From NCBI GenBank assembly GCA_023213395.1, contig CM041465.1:37765741-37829740 (forward strand): a stretch of DNA of 64,000 bases, in the 5' to 3' direction. The notes under the pieces are model-generated. The model did no database searches. It was not told the origin of the DNA and was given only the letters and a program-made list of their open reading frames with translations. Source of the stretch: Cycas panzhihuaensis (Eukaryota; Cycadophyta). Numbering within the stretch: the stretch's first letter is position 1; each line of letters starts with the position of its first letter. Below, piece after piece: positions 11,390-24,215 of the stretch. Both the position numbers and the translations under genes were made by a program.

Positions 11390-13211
11390 AATGTTATCTT
11401 CAATACAAGAGAAGAAGAAGAAGAATGAAGACTTCAACATGTTAATCCCCCTTTGATGAAGACTTCATCAACCTTTAATAATTCCCATAACTTTATAAAC
11501 TTGATTCTATTAAGGGCTATATTAATATGTTTGCAATATGCAAATCTATAGGACAATAAAAGAGATTAATAGTATTATCATTTATAAAATTACAAATAAA
11601 ATATTGATGTAATTCTATATGTTTTATTCTAGAATATACTACATGATTAGTTGCAATAGAAATAACACCTTGATTATCAACTTTAATTAAATGGAAGAAA
11701 TAGAAAATAAACTAAGTTTATTTAATAATGATTTAATCCATAAAAATTCTTTATTAGCTTCTACTAATGTAAAATACTCAACTTCTATTATAAATAAAGC
11801 AAGGGATTGTATCTTTTTACTTGACCATATAATAAGAGAAGAATTAAGAAAGAAAATATATCCAACTGTATACTTGGGATCATTAAAATTACCCACCTAA
11901 TCTAAATGTATATAACCTATCAACTTAAGGTCAAAATTACAATAATTATAGGTTAAACCATAATGAATCATACCTTAAAGATATTATAAGATTTGTTTTA
12001 TTACTTTCTAGTGTGATTCATGGAGTTTTTGTATATACTTTAAACATAAAGTAGTAGTATAGGAAATGTCTAGACGAGTATAGGTTAAATATATAAAACT
12101 TTTAGTTAATAGATGATATAAAGTATGATAGATCCATTTATAGTCTACTAGACTTTTAATTGAAGGTAATGGTACTAAGTCCCAAGTTAACTCTTTTAGA
12201 AGAGCCTTGTACTGTATTTGCATGATTTGTTGCCATTCTTAATTACTACTAGGTTCTTGAAAGGTTTTAGGATCATTAATAGCCATTACTTTAGTTATGA
12301 AAGTAAAGTTGGCTTAAAGTTTTTGTAATTTGATCTTTCTAGTATCTGAAGGATTACTATCATCTACACTAACAGTAAAAAAGATTCATTGAATCCATTT
12401 AGGTTGTTTATTTTTAGAAGGATGATTTGAAGAAGATGATGGAGTAGATTCATCAAATTTGATTATAGTCTAATTTTGGACTTATGTTGATAAACTCTCA
12501 ATGGTTTCATTTTCTACTTATTTTTCTAAAGAACAAGTTAGAATAATATTAGTTAAAATATTTTCAATAGAAAGATTAATTTAATTAGAGTAAGAGTTTG
12601 ATGAAGATCTCTATTCATTAAAAATAACATTACATATAATTAAAAGGGTATGCGTGGTAGGATCTAACAATCGATAAACTTTATTTTCTTCACTATAGCT
12701 AATGAAGATAAATCTAGAGCTTTTTAGATTAAGGTTTTGGTATTTCCTTTTAGGAACATATGCCCAACTAATGCTTCTAAATATTCTCATGTGTTTTACA
12801 GATGGTTTAAGACTAGACTACTTTTGTTTTAGCATAATATTATTTAAAGCTTTAGTTAGTAATCTTTTTAATAGATAATTAGAGCAAGTTATTAGTTCAA
12901 CCCATAATTTTAGATCAAGACCTTTTATATGTAATATGCACCTAGTTATTTCTACTAACTTATGGTTCTTTTATTTAGAAACACCATTTTATTGGGGAGT
13001 GTAAAATAGTGAAATGTTAAAATCTTATTCCTTTCTTTTTACAAAAACTAGTAAATTTATTACTTAGATACTCTTTAGTATTATCCAATCTAAAGATTTT
13101 AATTTTAATGTTGGATTAACTTTTAACTAAAATTTTAAACTTAACAAACATATTAAAAACTTGACTTTAATTCTCTAACATGTAAACCAAACATATTTTA
13201 GACAAATGATA
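11390..13211 (-). pseudogene. Copia array unit C, internally deleted
   Basis: The order is the same as unit B: truncated integrase (13211 to about 12650), RT linker and first part of RT (to about 12120), then RNase H (11690-11896, with VGYIFFLNSSLIIWSSKK and a VEANKEFLWIKSLL reading). About 0.8 kb, including the YVDD catalytic region, is missing at about 12120 compared with unit B. There a GATGATATAAAGTA sequence joins directly to GATAGATCCATTTATAG. That explains why this unit is about 2.17 kb and its neighbours about 2.9 kb. Confidence 0.8.
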
Positions 13212-13547
13212 TGCAAATAATTCACTAAATAGTACACAAGATATCAAACATATGGAAAACCTGTATAAGGGAAGAAAAACTACCTTAAAAAATTTATATT
13301 TTATAGATATCAAAATGCATATTATAAGCTATAAGTATCTCATCATCTCTCCCTTTGCTTAGCCTCGCTAGCCTATCTAACCTAATATATAGTTGACCTC
13401 ATATAATTTTAATAAGTATGAAAATACAAAGTTTATTGGATAGACAATAGTCCATTCACCGAACTTTTAATATAATATTAATTAAATATATAAATATTTT
13501 ACAAAGATAAATTTATAAAATATTAATGTAAATTATTAATTCTAGCA
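13212..13547 (-). repeat. Copia array LTR C
   Basis: A 336-bp copy. It starts on the minus strand as TGCTAGAATTAATAAT after the tract AAAGGGAGA. It carries the common internal landmarks of the family (the GCTAGCGAGGCTAAGC-like block near 13360). Confidence 0.75.
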
Positions 13548-13555
13548 TCTCCCTT

Positions 13556-16086
13556 TAATGCTATCTTCAATACAAGAGAAGAAGAAGAATGATAAAGACT
13601 TTAGCACATCAATCTCCCTTTGATTAAGACTTTATTAACCTTCTATAATTCTTGTAACTTTACAAACTTAGCTTATGTCAGGGGCTTCATTAATATGTCT
13701 ACAATCTACAAATCTATAAGATAGTAAGAGAAATTAATAATATTATCATTAACAAGATTATGAATAAAATATTGATATAATTCTATATGTTTTATTCTAG
13801 AATGTATTATAGAATTAGTTGCAATAGAAATAGCTCATTGATTATCAACTTTAATTTGAATAGAAGAAGTAAAAAATAAACTAAATTCATTTAATAATGA
13901 TTCAATGCATAAGGATTATTTACTATATTCTACCAATGCATGATATCCAACTTCTATTATAGATAAAGCAAGGGATTAGATCCTTTTACTTGACCATGTA
14001 ATAAGAGAAAAATCAAGAAAGAAAATATATCCAATTATAGACTTGTGATTATCAAAATCACCTACCCAACCTGAATATGTATAACCTGTCAACTTAAGAT
14101 TAAAATTATAATAATTATAGGTTAAACCATAATGAACTATACCTTGAAGATATCATAGGATTCATTTTGCTACTTTCTAGTGTGATTGATGGGGTTTTTA
14201 TATATACCTAGAACATAAAGTAATAGCATAAGGAATGTTTAGACGAGTATGGATTAAATATATAAAACTTTCAATTAATTGATGATATAAGGTAGGATCA
14301 CATGGAGGTGTCTAACAATTAGTTGATAATTTAACACTTGATTGTAAAGGTGTTGGAGCTAGTTTTCAAGTCTCTATATTAAATCTTTTAATTAAGTCAA
14401 GTATATATTTAGGTTAAGAAATAGAAATTGAAGAATTATATTAAAAATTTTATAAACTAAGAAAGTAGTGAAGAAGGCCTAAGTCTATCACTTTAAATTT
14501 ATCTATAAGGATAAATTTTAATTGAATAATATGAGATAGTAAGGATCTAGTTATAATAATATCATCAATATATAAAATTAAAATAGTAATAATATTATTA
14601 TTATATTATTTAAAATATAGATTAATATCACTTATACATTTAGTGTAATCATTTTAAATGAGATAATTATCTATCTTAATATACTGAACCTAGAGGGCTT
14701 GTTTAAGGCCATATAAACATTTTTTTTTATTTACAAATAAGGATAGGATTATATGTGAAACCAAGTGGTTGAGACATGTAAATTTCTTCATCAAGATCGT
14801 TATTAAAACAAGTACTCTTAATATCTATTTGATGTATTTACTAGTTAAACTTGGTTGTAAGTGCAATAAAAATTTTAATAGTATTTAATTTAGCAATAGA
14901 TGTAAAGGTTTTAGTATAATCAATACCATCTATTTATAAGAAACTTTTTTCTACCAAGTGTGTTTTATACTTTTCAATAACTCCTTCAGAGTTGTATTTA
15001 GTATGATAGATCCATTTATGGTCTACCAAATTTTTACCTAAATGTAATAGTACTAAGTCCTAAGTTAAGTTTTTTAAAAGAGCCTTGTACTTAATTTGCA
15101 TAGCTTATTACCATATTAGATTATTGTGGGCTTCCTAAAAGGTTTTAGGATCATTACTAGCTATTACTTTAGCCACTAAGGTAAAGTTGGCTTGAAGTTT
15201 TTATCATCTAGTTTTTCTAGTATATGAAGGATTACCAGCATCTACACTAGTCGTAGAAAGAATTTTTTTAACCCATTTAGGTTATTTATTTTTAGAAGGA
15301 TGATTCGAAGAAGATTTTGGATTAGATTCATTAGATTTTATTAGAGTCCAATTTTGGACTTATGTTGACAAACTCTCAATGATTTTATTTTCTACTTATT
15401 TTTCTAAAGAACATGTTAAAATAGTTTTAGTTAAAATATTTTCAATAGGAAGATCAATTTGATTAGAGTTAGAGTTTGATGTAGATCCCTCTTCATCAAA
15501 AGTAATATCACATATAATTGAAATGGTATGCGTGATAGGATCTAATAATTGATAAGCTTTACTTTCTCCACTGTAGCTAATGAAGATAAATCTAAAGCTT
15601 TTCATATCATGTTTTTGGGATTTCTCTTTAGGATCATGTGCCCAAACAATGATTCTAAAGACTCTCAGGTGTTTTATAGATGGTTTATAGCCAAACCACT
15701 TTATTCTGGTATAACTTTGTTTAAAGCTTTGGTTGGTATTCTATTTACCTAATAATTAGAATAAGTTATTATTTTAACTTATAATTTTATATTAAGACTT
15801 TTTTTATATAACATACCTCTAATCATTTCTACCAACGTATAGTTCTTGCATTTAATAACACCATTTTATTGGGAAGTATAAGCAAAAAAATATTAAAATT
15901 TTATTCTGTTCCTTTTGAAAAAATAAGTAAATTCATTACTTACATACTTGTTAGTATTATTTAATATAAATATTTTAATTTTAAAGTTGGATTAATTTTT
16001 AACTAAAATTTTAAACTCAACAAAAATATTAAAAACTTGACTTCAACTCTTTAACACATAAGACTAATATTTTCTAGAGAAATATA
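13556..16086 (-). pseudogene. Copia array unit D: truncated integrase, RT, RNase H
   Basis: It is a complete array unit. Integrase core and C-terminus run from 16086 to about 15520. The linker contains the open piece at 15396-15605 (FIFISYSGESKAYQLLDP, then ICDITFDEEGS and an asparagine/serine-rich stretch). RT follows, with the catalytic motif near 14560. RNase H is at about 13860-14080. It then ends at the purine tract before LTR C. The integrase again starts at the same internal point as in units A-C. Stops throughout. Confidence 0.82.
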
Positions 16087-16407
16087 TGTAAAGCATTCAC
16101 CAAATATTACACAGGATATTGGACAGGTGGAAAATCTTTACAGGGGAAAAAAATATCTTAAAAAATATATATTTTATAATTATCAAAATATATATTATAA
16201 GCTATCATGATCTCATCCTCTCTCTCTTTACTTAGCCTTACCAGCCTATCTAACCTAATACATACTATACCTCATATAATTTTAACGAGGATGAAAATAC
16301 AAAGTTCATTGGATGGATAACAGTTTATTTACTAAACTGTTAATATAATATTAATTAAATACATAAATATTTTACAAAGATAACATTATAAAACATTAAT
16401 TATAACA
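16087..16407 (-). repeat. Copia array LTR D
   Basis: A 321-bp copy of the array LTR. It is slightly shorter because about 15 bp next to the minus-strand start are missing. The purine tract (AAAGAGAGA) of unit E precedes it on the minus strand. Confidence 0.75.
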
Positions 16408-17275
16408 TCTCTCTTTAATGTTATTTCTAGTACAAGAGAAGAAGAAGAAGAAGAATGATGAAGACTTCAACATGTCAATCCTCCTTTACTAAAGATTTCA
16501 TCAACCTTTAGTAATTCTCGTAACTTTACAAACTTGGCTTCTATCAAGGACTTTGTTAATATATCTGTAATCTATAAATCTATAGAATAGTAAGAGAGAT
16601 TAATAGTATTATTATTTATAATATTGTGAATAAAATATTAATGTAATTCTATATACTTTGTTCTAAAATATGGTATAAGATTAGTTACAATAGCAATAAC
16701 ATTTTAATTATCAAATTTAATTTGAATGAAAAAAGTAAAAAATAAACTAAGTTTATTTAATAATAATTTAATCTATAAAGATACTTTACTAGCTTCTATC
16801 AATGCATGATACTTAACTTCTGTTATAGATAAATCAAGGGATTATGTCCTTTTACTTAACCATATAATAAGAGAATAATTAAGAAAGAAAATACATCTAA
16901 CTATAGACTTACAATCATTAGAATCACCTGCTTAATTTAAATCTATATAACCTATTAACTTAAGGTTAGAATTATAATAATTATAAGTTAAACCATAATA
17001 AATTATACCTTAAAGATATCATATGGTTTATTTTATTACTTTTGAGTGTGATTCATGGGATTATTACATACACCTAGAACATAAAGCAATGACATATAAA
17101 ATATTTGAATGAGTATGGGTTAAATATATCTGACCTCTAATTAATTAATTATATAAAGTAGGATTGTATAAAGATATTTAACAATCAGTTGATAATTTAA
17201 CACCTAATTGTAAAGGTATTGGAGCTAGTTTTAAATTCTCCATATTAAATCTTTTAATTAATTTAAGTGTATATT

Positions 17276-18370
17276 TGATCTGAATTTGAATGGAAAAGTA
17301 AAGACTTAATCCAATCGAAACAAATCCAAAATAAATTTACAATAATATTATATTAATTTGAAGATATTTAATTTTTTTCTTACAAAATTCCTTATGTTTG
17401 TACTCTTTCGAGCATGCAAAGGATTGCTACAACAAGTTGGGAGAGAAGAAATGAGTGTTGGGTGCTTTTCGTGCTACTACACGTTCTTTGGAACCACTGC
17501 CAATGAAGTATGCATGGAGTTTGGGTTACCGATAACTAAAAAAATCTCTTTCTTGGAGAAGAATTCCCCCAGTGTCTCTTCCTTGGACTGTTGTAGCTAT
17601 TTTTTTCCTCCCTTGGCTGCAACTACACCTTCTTGGGCTCCTTCACTACCCCCCGAATAGATTTGGGCATTGTTCTATCGCTCCTTTTGCACTTTTGTTT
17701 CTTTTTTTTCTTCTACGTAAAATTTCTATCTTTGAGCCATTTTTTCTTTTCGGAAAGTAATTTTATATAAGCTTTCCTTGAATCTTTCTCCTCTTACTAC
17801 GTCTATGGTTGTTGGGTATCCTCCCATGTCTTTCGTGAAGAAAACATGTTGTTTTAAAACCCTACGATGCATAGTTTCTTCCACAACGATTTTTCTATTT
17901 TTTAGTTCTTTAACAAATTCATAAACGATTAAAGAAAACCCACTTAAATCCATTTAATTAAGTGGTTTTTCTCTTTTATTGCATAGAGGATATGTGTAAA
18001 AATGTCCTGCTAAAATTTTGTACAAAACAGACTCCATTTTCCCCATTAAAAATATTATCATTTTTTTGTTTTTTCTGTTTTCTGTTTTCTCTAGTCCATA
18101 CTGTTGCACTTGCAGTCCACATGGTTGCACCTGCAGTTGCACTGGTTACACTTGTAAACTACGTGGTTTCATTTTGTTACACTTGTAGACCACTCTATTA
18201 CACTTAGTTGCACTTGTAGACCACTCAGTTACACTTAATTGCACTTGGTTACACCTTTTTTTTACATTTTTTAAGCATCTTAAGGCATTATTCTACTAAA
18301 TGATGGTTACAAGCATGAAAAACAAGGCATTTTAAGAGTATTATGAAATTAAAGATTCGAAAACAGATCA
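17276..18370. mobile_element. Solo LTR (1095 bp) inserted in unit E
   Basis: The segment has perfect 7-base inverted ends, TGATCTG and CAGATCA. Five-base direct repeats ATATT flank it (17271-17275 and 18371-18375). When it and one repeat are removed, the copia sequence of unit E joins as in unit D (GTATATTTAGGTT). TG...CA ends plus a 5-bp duplication indicate a solo LTR, left after recombination between two LTRs. It is more GC-rich than its surroundings. A possible TATA box (TATATAA) is at 17764. The open frames within it (e.g. 17358-17660) resemble nothing known and are probably chance. The 'strand' of the parent element cannot be told. Confidence 0.8.
18100..18262. repeat. Degenerate TTGCACTTG / TTACACTTGTAG repeats
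   Basis: Inside the solo LTR at least nine short units of about 10 or 21 bp follow one another, of the type TTRCACTTGYAGWCCAC. They could be enhancer-like repeats of the LTR, as in many retroelements; that role is inferred. Confidence 0.7.
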
Positions 18371-21300
18371 ATATTTAGGTTGAGAAATAGAAATTGAAGA
18401 TTTATATTGATAAATTTATAAACTAAGAAAATAGTGAAGAAGGCCTAAGTCTATGATTTCAATTTTTTCTATAAAAATAGATTTCAATAGAATAATATTA
18501 GAGAGTAAGAATCTAGTTATGATAGTATCATCAATATATAAAATTAGAATAGTAATATTATTATTTGTCATTTGAAATATATATTAGGATCACTTGTGCA
18601 TTTAGTGTAACCATATTAAATGAAATAATTATCTATCCTAATATACTAAGTCTAAGAGACTTGTTGAGGGCCATATAAAGATTTTTTTAAATTTATAAAC
18701 AAGGTTAGAATTAGATATGAAATCAGGGGGTTGGGACATATAATTTCTTCATCAAAGTCACCATTAAAAAAAACACTCTTAATATTTATCTGATGTATTT
18801 TCCATTCAAACTTGGCTATAAGTATAATAACAGCCATAATAGTATTCATTTTAGTAATAAGCGTAAAGGTTTTGGTATAATCAATACTATCTATTTAGGA
18901 GAAATATTTTGTTACCAAGCATACTTTATATTTTTCAATAATTCATTAAGAGTTATATTTAGTATGATAGACCCATTTATAATCTACCTAATTTTTACCT
19001 AAAAGCAATGGTACTAAGTCCTAAGTTGAGCTTTAAATAAGAGCCTCATACTCAATTTGCATAGCCCGTTACCATACTAGATTATTACAGGCTTCTTAAA
19101 AGGTTTTAGGATCATTACTAGCTATTAAAGCAAAGTTGGCTTGAAGTTTTTGTGATCTAGATTTTTTAGTATTCAAAGGATTACTAGCATCTACACCAGT
19201 AGTAGAAAGGGTTATTTGAACCTATTTAGGTTGTTTATTTTTTAAAGAATTATTTAAAGAAGATGATAGATCAAATTTATCATATTTGGTTAAAGTCTAA
19301 TTTTGGACTTGTATTGATAGGCTCTTAATGATTTTATTTTCTACTTTCTTTTCTAAAGAATATGTTAGAACAATATTAGTTAAAATATTTTCAAAAAGAA
19401 GATCAATTTGACTAGAATTAGAGTTCGATGAAGATCCCTCTTTATCAAAAATAACATCACCTATAATTGAAATAGTATACGTGATAGGATCTGATAACTA
19501 ATAAGCTTTACTTTTCTTTGTTGTAGCTAATGAAGATAAATCTAAAGATTTTTAGATCAAGTTTATGATATTTCTCTTTTAGAACATATACTCAAGCTAT
19601 GTTTCCAAAGACTCTCAAGTGTTTTATAGATGGTTCAAGACCAGACCACTTTTATTTTGGCATAATATTATTTAAAACTTTGGTTGTTAATCTATTTAAT
19701 AAATAATTAGTTTAAGTTATTACTTCAACCTATAATTTTAGATCAAGACCTTTTACATGTAACATACATCTAGTCATTTCTACCAACATATGTTTCTTGC
19801 ATTCAGCAACACTGTTTTATTAGGAAGTGTAAGTAATAGAATATTAAATTCTTATTTTATTCTTTTTACAAAAATAAATAAATTTATTACTTAGATTCTC
19901 TTGAGCATTATCTGACCTAAATATTTTAATTTTAAAGTTAGACTTATTTTTAACTAAAGTTTTAAACTCAAAAAAAAATATTAAAAACTTTTCTTTAAAG
20001 CTTTAACATATAAACCCAACATTTTTTGGAGAAATAATAGATAAAGGTTATAAAATATTTACTACTAAAATATGATGGTACTTGGAAAGAACCATAAATA
20101 TCTAAATGAACAAGTTCAAATGGTGATTTTACTTAAAATTTAATGAGGGGAGGAGTCCATTTATTATTTTCCTAATATGTAAGCTTCATAAATGCTATAG
20201 ACTATGGATAAAGGAGGAAGATCATGAACCATATTATGTTGGTTTAAGAAACATAGTTTTTTAAACTATATAAACCTATTTTATTATTAGTAGGTGTAGA
20301 GGTAACGGGTGTGAATCTATTAAAAGGTTGTTTAATAAGAAACTAATATTTTCAAATTTCAACTATAAGGTCCTTCTAACAAATCTGGTATATAGATAAT
20401 AAGTTGGGTAATAATCTGGGAACATAAAAAATATCATTAATAGAACCATTTTTTAGGATTACGCCATATGTTCCTATAACTATCAGTTGGAAACCACTAT
20501 TGAAAGATATTTCCTTTTTGAAATTAAAACTAGGTTGATAAGTAGATAAGTATTCTCGATGTCTCATCATGTGATGGGAAGCATCAAAATCTAAAATCTA
20601 GGAAGATAGTAGTATAGTAGGTGTAAAAAAGGTAGAAGTAGATGCATTTAAGGAATTATGGGATCCTGATTAAATTCCTTTTAAAGCTTTCCAAGCTTCA
20701 AATACTATCATATTTATACAAATATCTATTATATGTCTTTTTTATGATAATAAGCATAAGTGATATTTTGATTATAATGAGGTTTAGAAGTATTTGTTAT
20801 TTAGAATGTTTGTCTATGTGAGTTTTAATTTTTATATGATCCTAAATATTTAAATTTTTTATTATAATTATTATTTGTAGAATGACCTATATAAGGTTTT
20901 TGAGATTTAGGATGATTATTGTGATTATTTTATTAATTATTTTGATTTCTAGATTTATTTTATGGCTTAATTTTAGAAAAAAGAGACTCAAAAGGATCTT
21001 AGATTTTTTCTATTTGAATTAACATAAGCTGGCATTCAATCAATTAGTTTGTAAATTAATTAAATGAAATGGGTAGGTGCCCACACTATTGTCTAGTAAT
21101 TTTATATTGATTAAAAGTTTTTTTAAGTTTGTTGATAGCAAGATAAATAAGTATATTATCATCTTTTACATGGGTTATGGTTACGATTTTATCACCTTCC
21201 CTAGCTGTTGATTTAATTTAGTTTCCTAGATTTATATTTATAAGTTAAAAGTTAGATAAAAACTCTTCAACTCTAGAAAAATCTTGATATTTTAAATCAT

Positions 21301-21679
21301 ACATTTTTTATTCAAGTACGACAACTTAAGTGGTATCTACTTTATCATACTTTCTTTTAATTAGGCCTAAATAGTGGAAAATTCATCTAATTCATTGAAT
21401 TACCTACATATGTCTAGTGAGAGAGAGATTAAGATAGTGCTTAGGGCTTCATCACAATTTATCATGTAGACCATATATACATCTGATACTTTATCTATAG
21501 GTTTTGTAAACTTTCCAGTCACGTACCACTAAAGATTTTATTGTTTAAGTTGGTTGGATACCTTAACTTTCCAATCAATATAATTTGTACCATTTTGAAC
21601 TAGAATTTAGGTAGAGCATGTTATCCTAAGAATAATAGCAATTTTGGTAAAGATAACCTAAGACAAATAGAGATCATCT

Positions 21680-23249
21680 TTTTTTAAAAATGAAAAGAAT
21701 GAAAAGAAAAGATAAGGTGTATGATAAAAAATAAACTTTCAAATTAAAATATTTGTTATATTAATCCATAAACATGAAATATGAATATAATCACAATAAT
21801 TTCATTTTAAATTAAGGTATAATATGATTAAATTAATGAAAATAAAGGTGTATTAATATTTTTGTAAATAGTTTATATAAATTATAAAAGAAATGGGGGG
21901 GTATCTCTTTTAATAAGTATTATTAAATAAAAATACATTTGCAAATGTAAATATTAAAGATTATACCAAATTTAAAATAAAATTACATAAATTATAAAGT
22001 TATTTATAAATAAATAACATTAAAATAATGATCACATTAAATATTGATATATTAAATAAATGTATTATAAAGGGAGAGGTATAATGATGTTATTAATTCA
22101 TAAATTTAATAAATGATTAATAAAATATCAAATTGAATTAAAAATATTAGGAAAATATAAAGAATTTTGATAAATTAAATTATGTACCTGCACTTATTTT
22201 AGTTGTGGTCAGCTTCATTAACTTTGGTCATAGTTTTACCCATCAAAATGACTTCAAAAATACTCGAAAGAGTAGCCAAATCGAAGGTGTCTGAGTTAAG
22301 AATTCATCACAACTTTCGATTTTAGATTCAAACTCCAAATAGTGAAGTTATAGCCAAAAACATATAGGTAACCCTTTATAAAAATGAGGAGGGCTAAAAA
22401 TTAAGGGGTTAAACCCCTTTTATATTAAAGGACAAGGTCATATAGGGGGTTAATAGAATTGGGGGATAGAGTTAAGGGGGTTGTATACCTAAAAAATAAA
22501 TATACTAGTTTTAAATCTTTTTGTGTTTGTAAAAAGATTATTATAAATCAGAAGAAAGCTTAACATCCACCCAAATATCAAATTAAATAAATACATGAAA
22601 TATTTACCTTAAAACTTAGGGTTTCAAAGAGATAATTTTTCCACCCAAATTACGTTTGTAGACTACAAACCAAATCATTTGAAATTCTTCATATTCATCT
22701 ACATAATATAGGAATATGCATGATACAAGAATGTGCATAATGTGGGAATGTGTGATCTTCATGTATCTTCTAACTTTTCTTCTTCAAATGGCTTCAAATT
22801 TTAGTTGTGAGCAATCTACATGATATTAAAGGTTGCATCTACATCTTTTGCATTCATATAAAGGGATATAATAATAATCATCCTTATGTAATGTCACAAA
22901 TACAAATATGCATATATTTGATGGCATGAAACCTGAGTATTATTTTTATTTGGAGACCTATATGGTATTTGGTGTATCAGTTTACTAACTACTTTCACCT
23001 TGGGCATCTCTATTGATGCTATAATGATGCCATGTGTGAAAGCTTCTTGGTTATGCGATGGTTTGTGGCATGGCATTTGTTTTTGCTTGATTTGAATTGA
23101 GGCTTCTTATGATAATGGCAATGACTATGCATTAGTTATGAAGAGTTGCAGTTATATTACTCTGATTTAGAGTTGCAATATGGTTTTCAATCTATCTTTA
23201 CCTTTTATTATCACAAGGAAAAGGATTCAACAATAATCCACTTGTGTAT
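21680..23249. other. No gene seen; AT-rich spacer
   Basis: Mostly A/T runs (21680-22200), then a slightly richer stretch with GGGG-containing blocks at 22200-22480. No coding similarity, LTR partner or RNA gene is recognisable. It may be the leader of copia unit E or an old insertion. Confidence 0.5.
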
Positions 23250-23513
23250 TGTTGGGGTTAACGATCATCACCCTACTCTCACCTTTCAATCAGGAGTGCA
23301 CACCCCACTCCCACTAATTTATAGATGTGGGTGCTCGTATGAATAACTGAGTTATTCTTAAAAATATTGACTTCTTCAATAGTAAGAACATTATTTACAC
23401 CTATTTTTCAAGGTGCTCTAAAGTTCCTCCAATATTATTTACACCTTTTTGTATAAGTTATAGGCTCAATAGAAGCCCAAGACATCTTTAGATTTCCTCA
23501 TATAACCCCAACA
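23250..23513 (+). repeat. Left LTR with 11-bp inverted ends
   Basis: It begins TGTTGGGGTTA and ends TAACCCCAACA, a perfect 11-base inverted pair (264 bp). It is followed directly by TTTGGAGCAAAGATTC, where a primer site is expected. That sequence is not the usual Met-tRNA type. The first ~110 bp match the LTR beginning at 26909; the rest does not. Confidence 0.75.
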
Positions 23514-23629
23514 TTTGGAGCAAAGATTCATGGTCATCGAGCTTTCGAGATTCATGGTCGTCATGGTCTCTCTTCCAACTTTCTTGTGCCATATTGTTTG
23601 CTATAAAATTCAACATAAAACAACTACCT

Positions 23630-24215
23630 TCTTCCAACATCATAAAATCCATTATACTGTACTATAGCACCTAACACATAGTTAATCAAGCTTCCAAGTA
23701 AGCCTGCCAAACTAGCTATTGGAAATGCTAGTAATTATTTTAATGCTATCCAGCCTTCACATCTTGCAGTGAATAGTCCTACCAATATAAATGTTAGGCA
23801 TATAACAACACCTCCAGTTGCAACTACAAGAAGGCCTGAAATTGTTACTCCTTAATTTGTACCTCATGGAATAGGCTTAAGGGTAGTGATGAGGTGAGGC
23901 TGACCCTTACTGAGAACCCCAATCTATGAGGACCAAGTGTCACCATTGCAATAGGCATAGTGTCCTATAATACCCCCTAACAAGACCAGTCACTAGAGGT
24001 GCCCTTTTTAAGTCCAAACAACTGTCTTTCCATCCCATCAAATATGCAACCCATAACGCCAATGCAGTGGTAAGCACACTATTAACCAAGACCTATAACC
24101 CATCACATTGCCCTCCCTCTTTCTACTCATAATCAAATTTATGCTTCTCTTCATCACCATATTTAGTGAGCTTCGAGGCTGAGAAGAAAAATACCAGAAG
24201 AAGAGCTTTAAACCT
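23630..24215 (-). pseudogene. DUF92/TMEM19-family membrane protein gene fragment, captured
   Basis: Minus-strand translation gives a continuous match to the TMEM19-type DUF92 family (plant PGR-like proteins; the chloroplast phytyl-phosphate kinase VTE6 is a distant relative). In order the reading is ALLLVFFFSASKLTKYGDE; KEGGQ; GWKDSCLDLKRAPLVTGL; GGIIGHYAYCNGDTWSS; IGVLSKGQPHLITTLKP; GTN-GVTISGLLVVATGG; GLFTARCEGW; FPIASLAGLLGSLINYVLGA; and VQYNGFYD. About 195 residues, including several transmembrane stretches, run on without introns. There is one frameshift (near 23985) and about six in-frame stops. The N- and C-termini are missing. It lies antisense between an LTR and the element leader, which suggests cDNA-type capture by the element. 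Identification comes from recalled conserved motifs, not from a search. Confidence 0.85.

Larger units (their letters stand above)
16417..21670 (-). pseudogene. Copia unit E: longer gag-pol copy feeding the array
   Basis: This is the only unit of this family that reads through from gag to RNase H. On the minus strand there is a gag-like part at about 21670-20700. A protease-like DASHHMMRHREY with FNSGFQLIVIGTYGVI follows at 20376-20610, then a pre-integrase FYVPRLLPNLLS motif. Integrase (KYFITFIYYFSKKCWVYML, 20100 to 19480) comes next. The RT follows, with FEWKIHQINIKSVFFNGDFDEEI and LKKSLYG at 18652-18849, and the catalytic YIDD near 18540. RNase H runs to 16440. A solo LTR (17276-18370) interrupts it. 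No 5' LTR was found to its right; the related LTR at 27529-27863 may be its lost partner, separated by the element at 23250-27300. Confidence 0.78.

Noticed and set aside
17358-17660. 100-codon plus-strand open frame in the solo LTR
   Set aside because: It lies wholly inside an LTR, has no recognisable motif and overlaps other chance frames.
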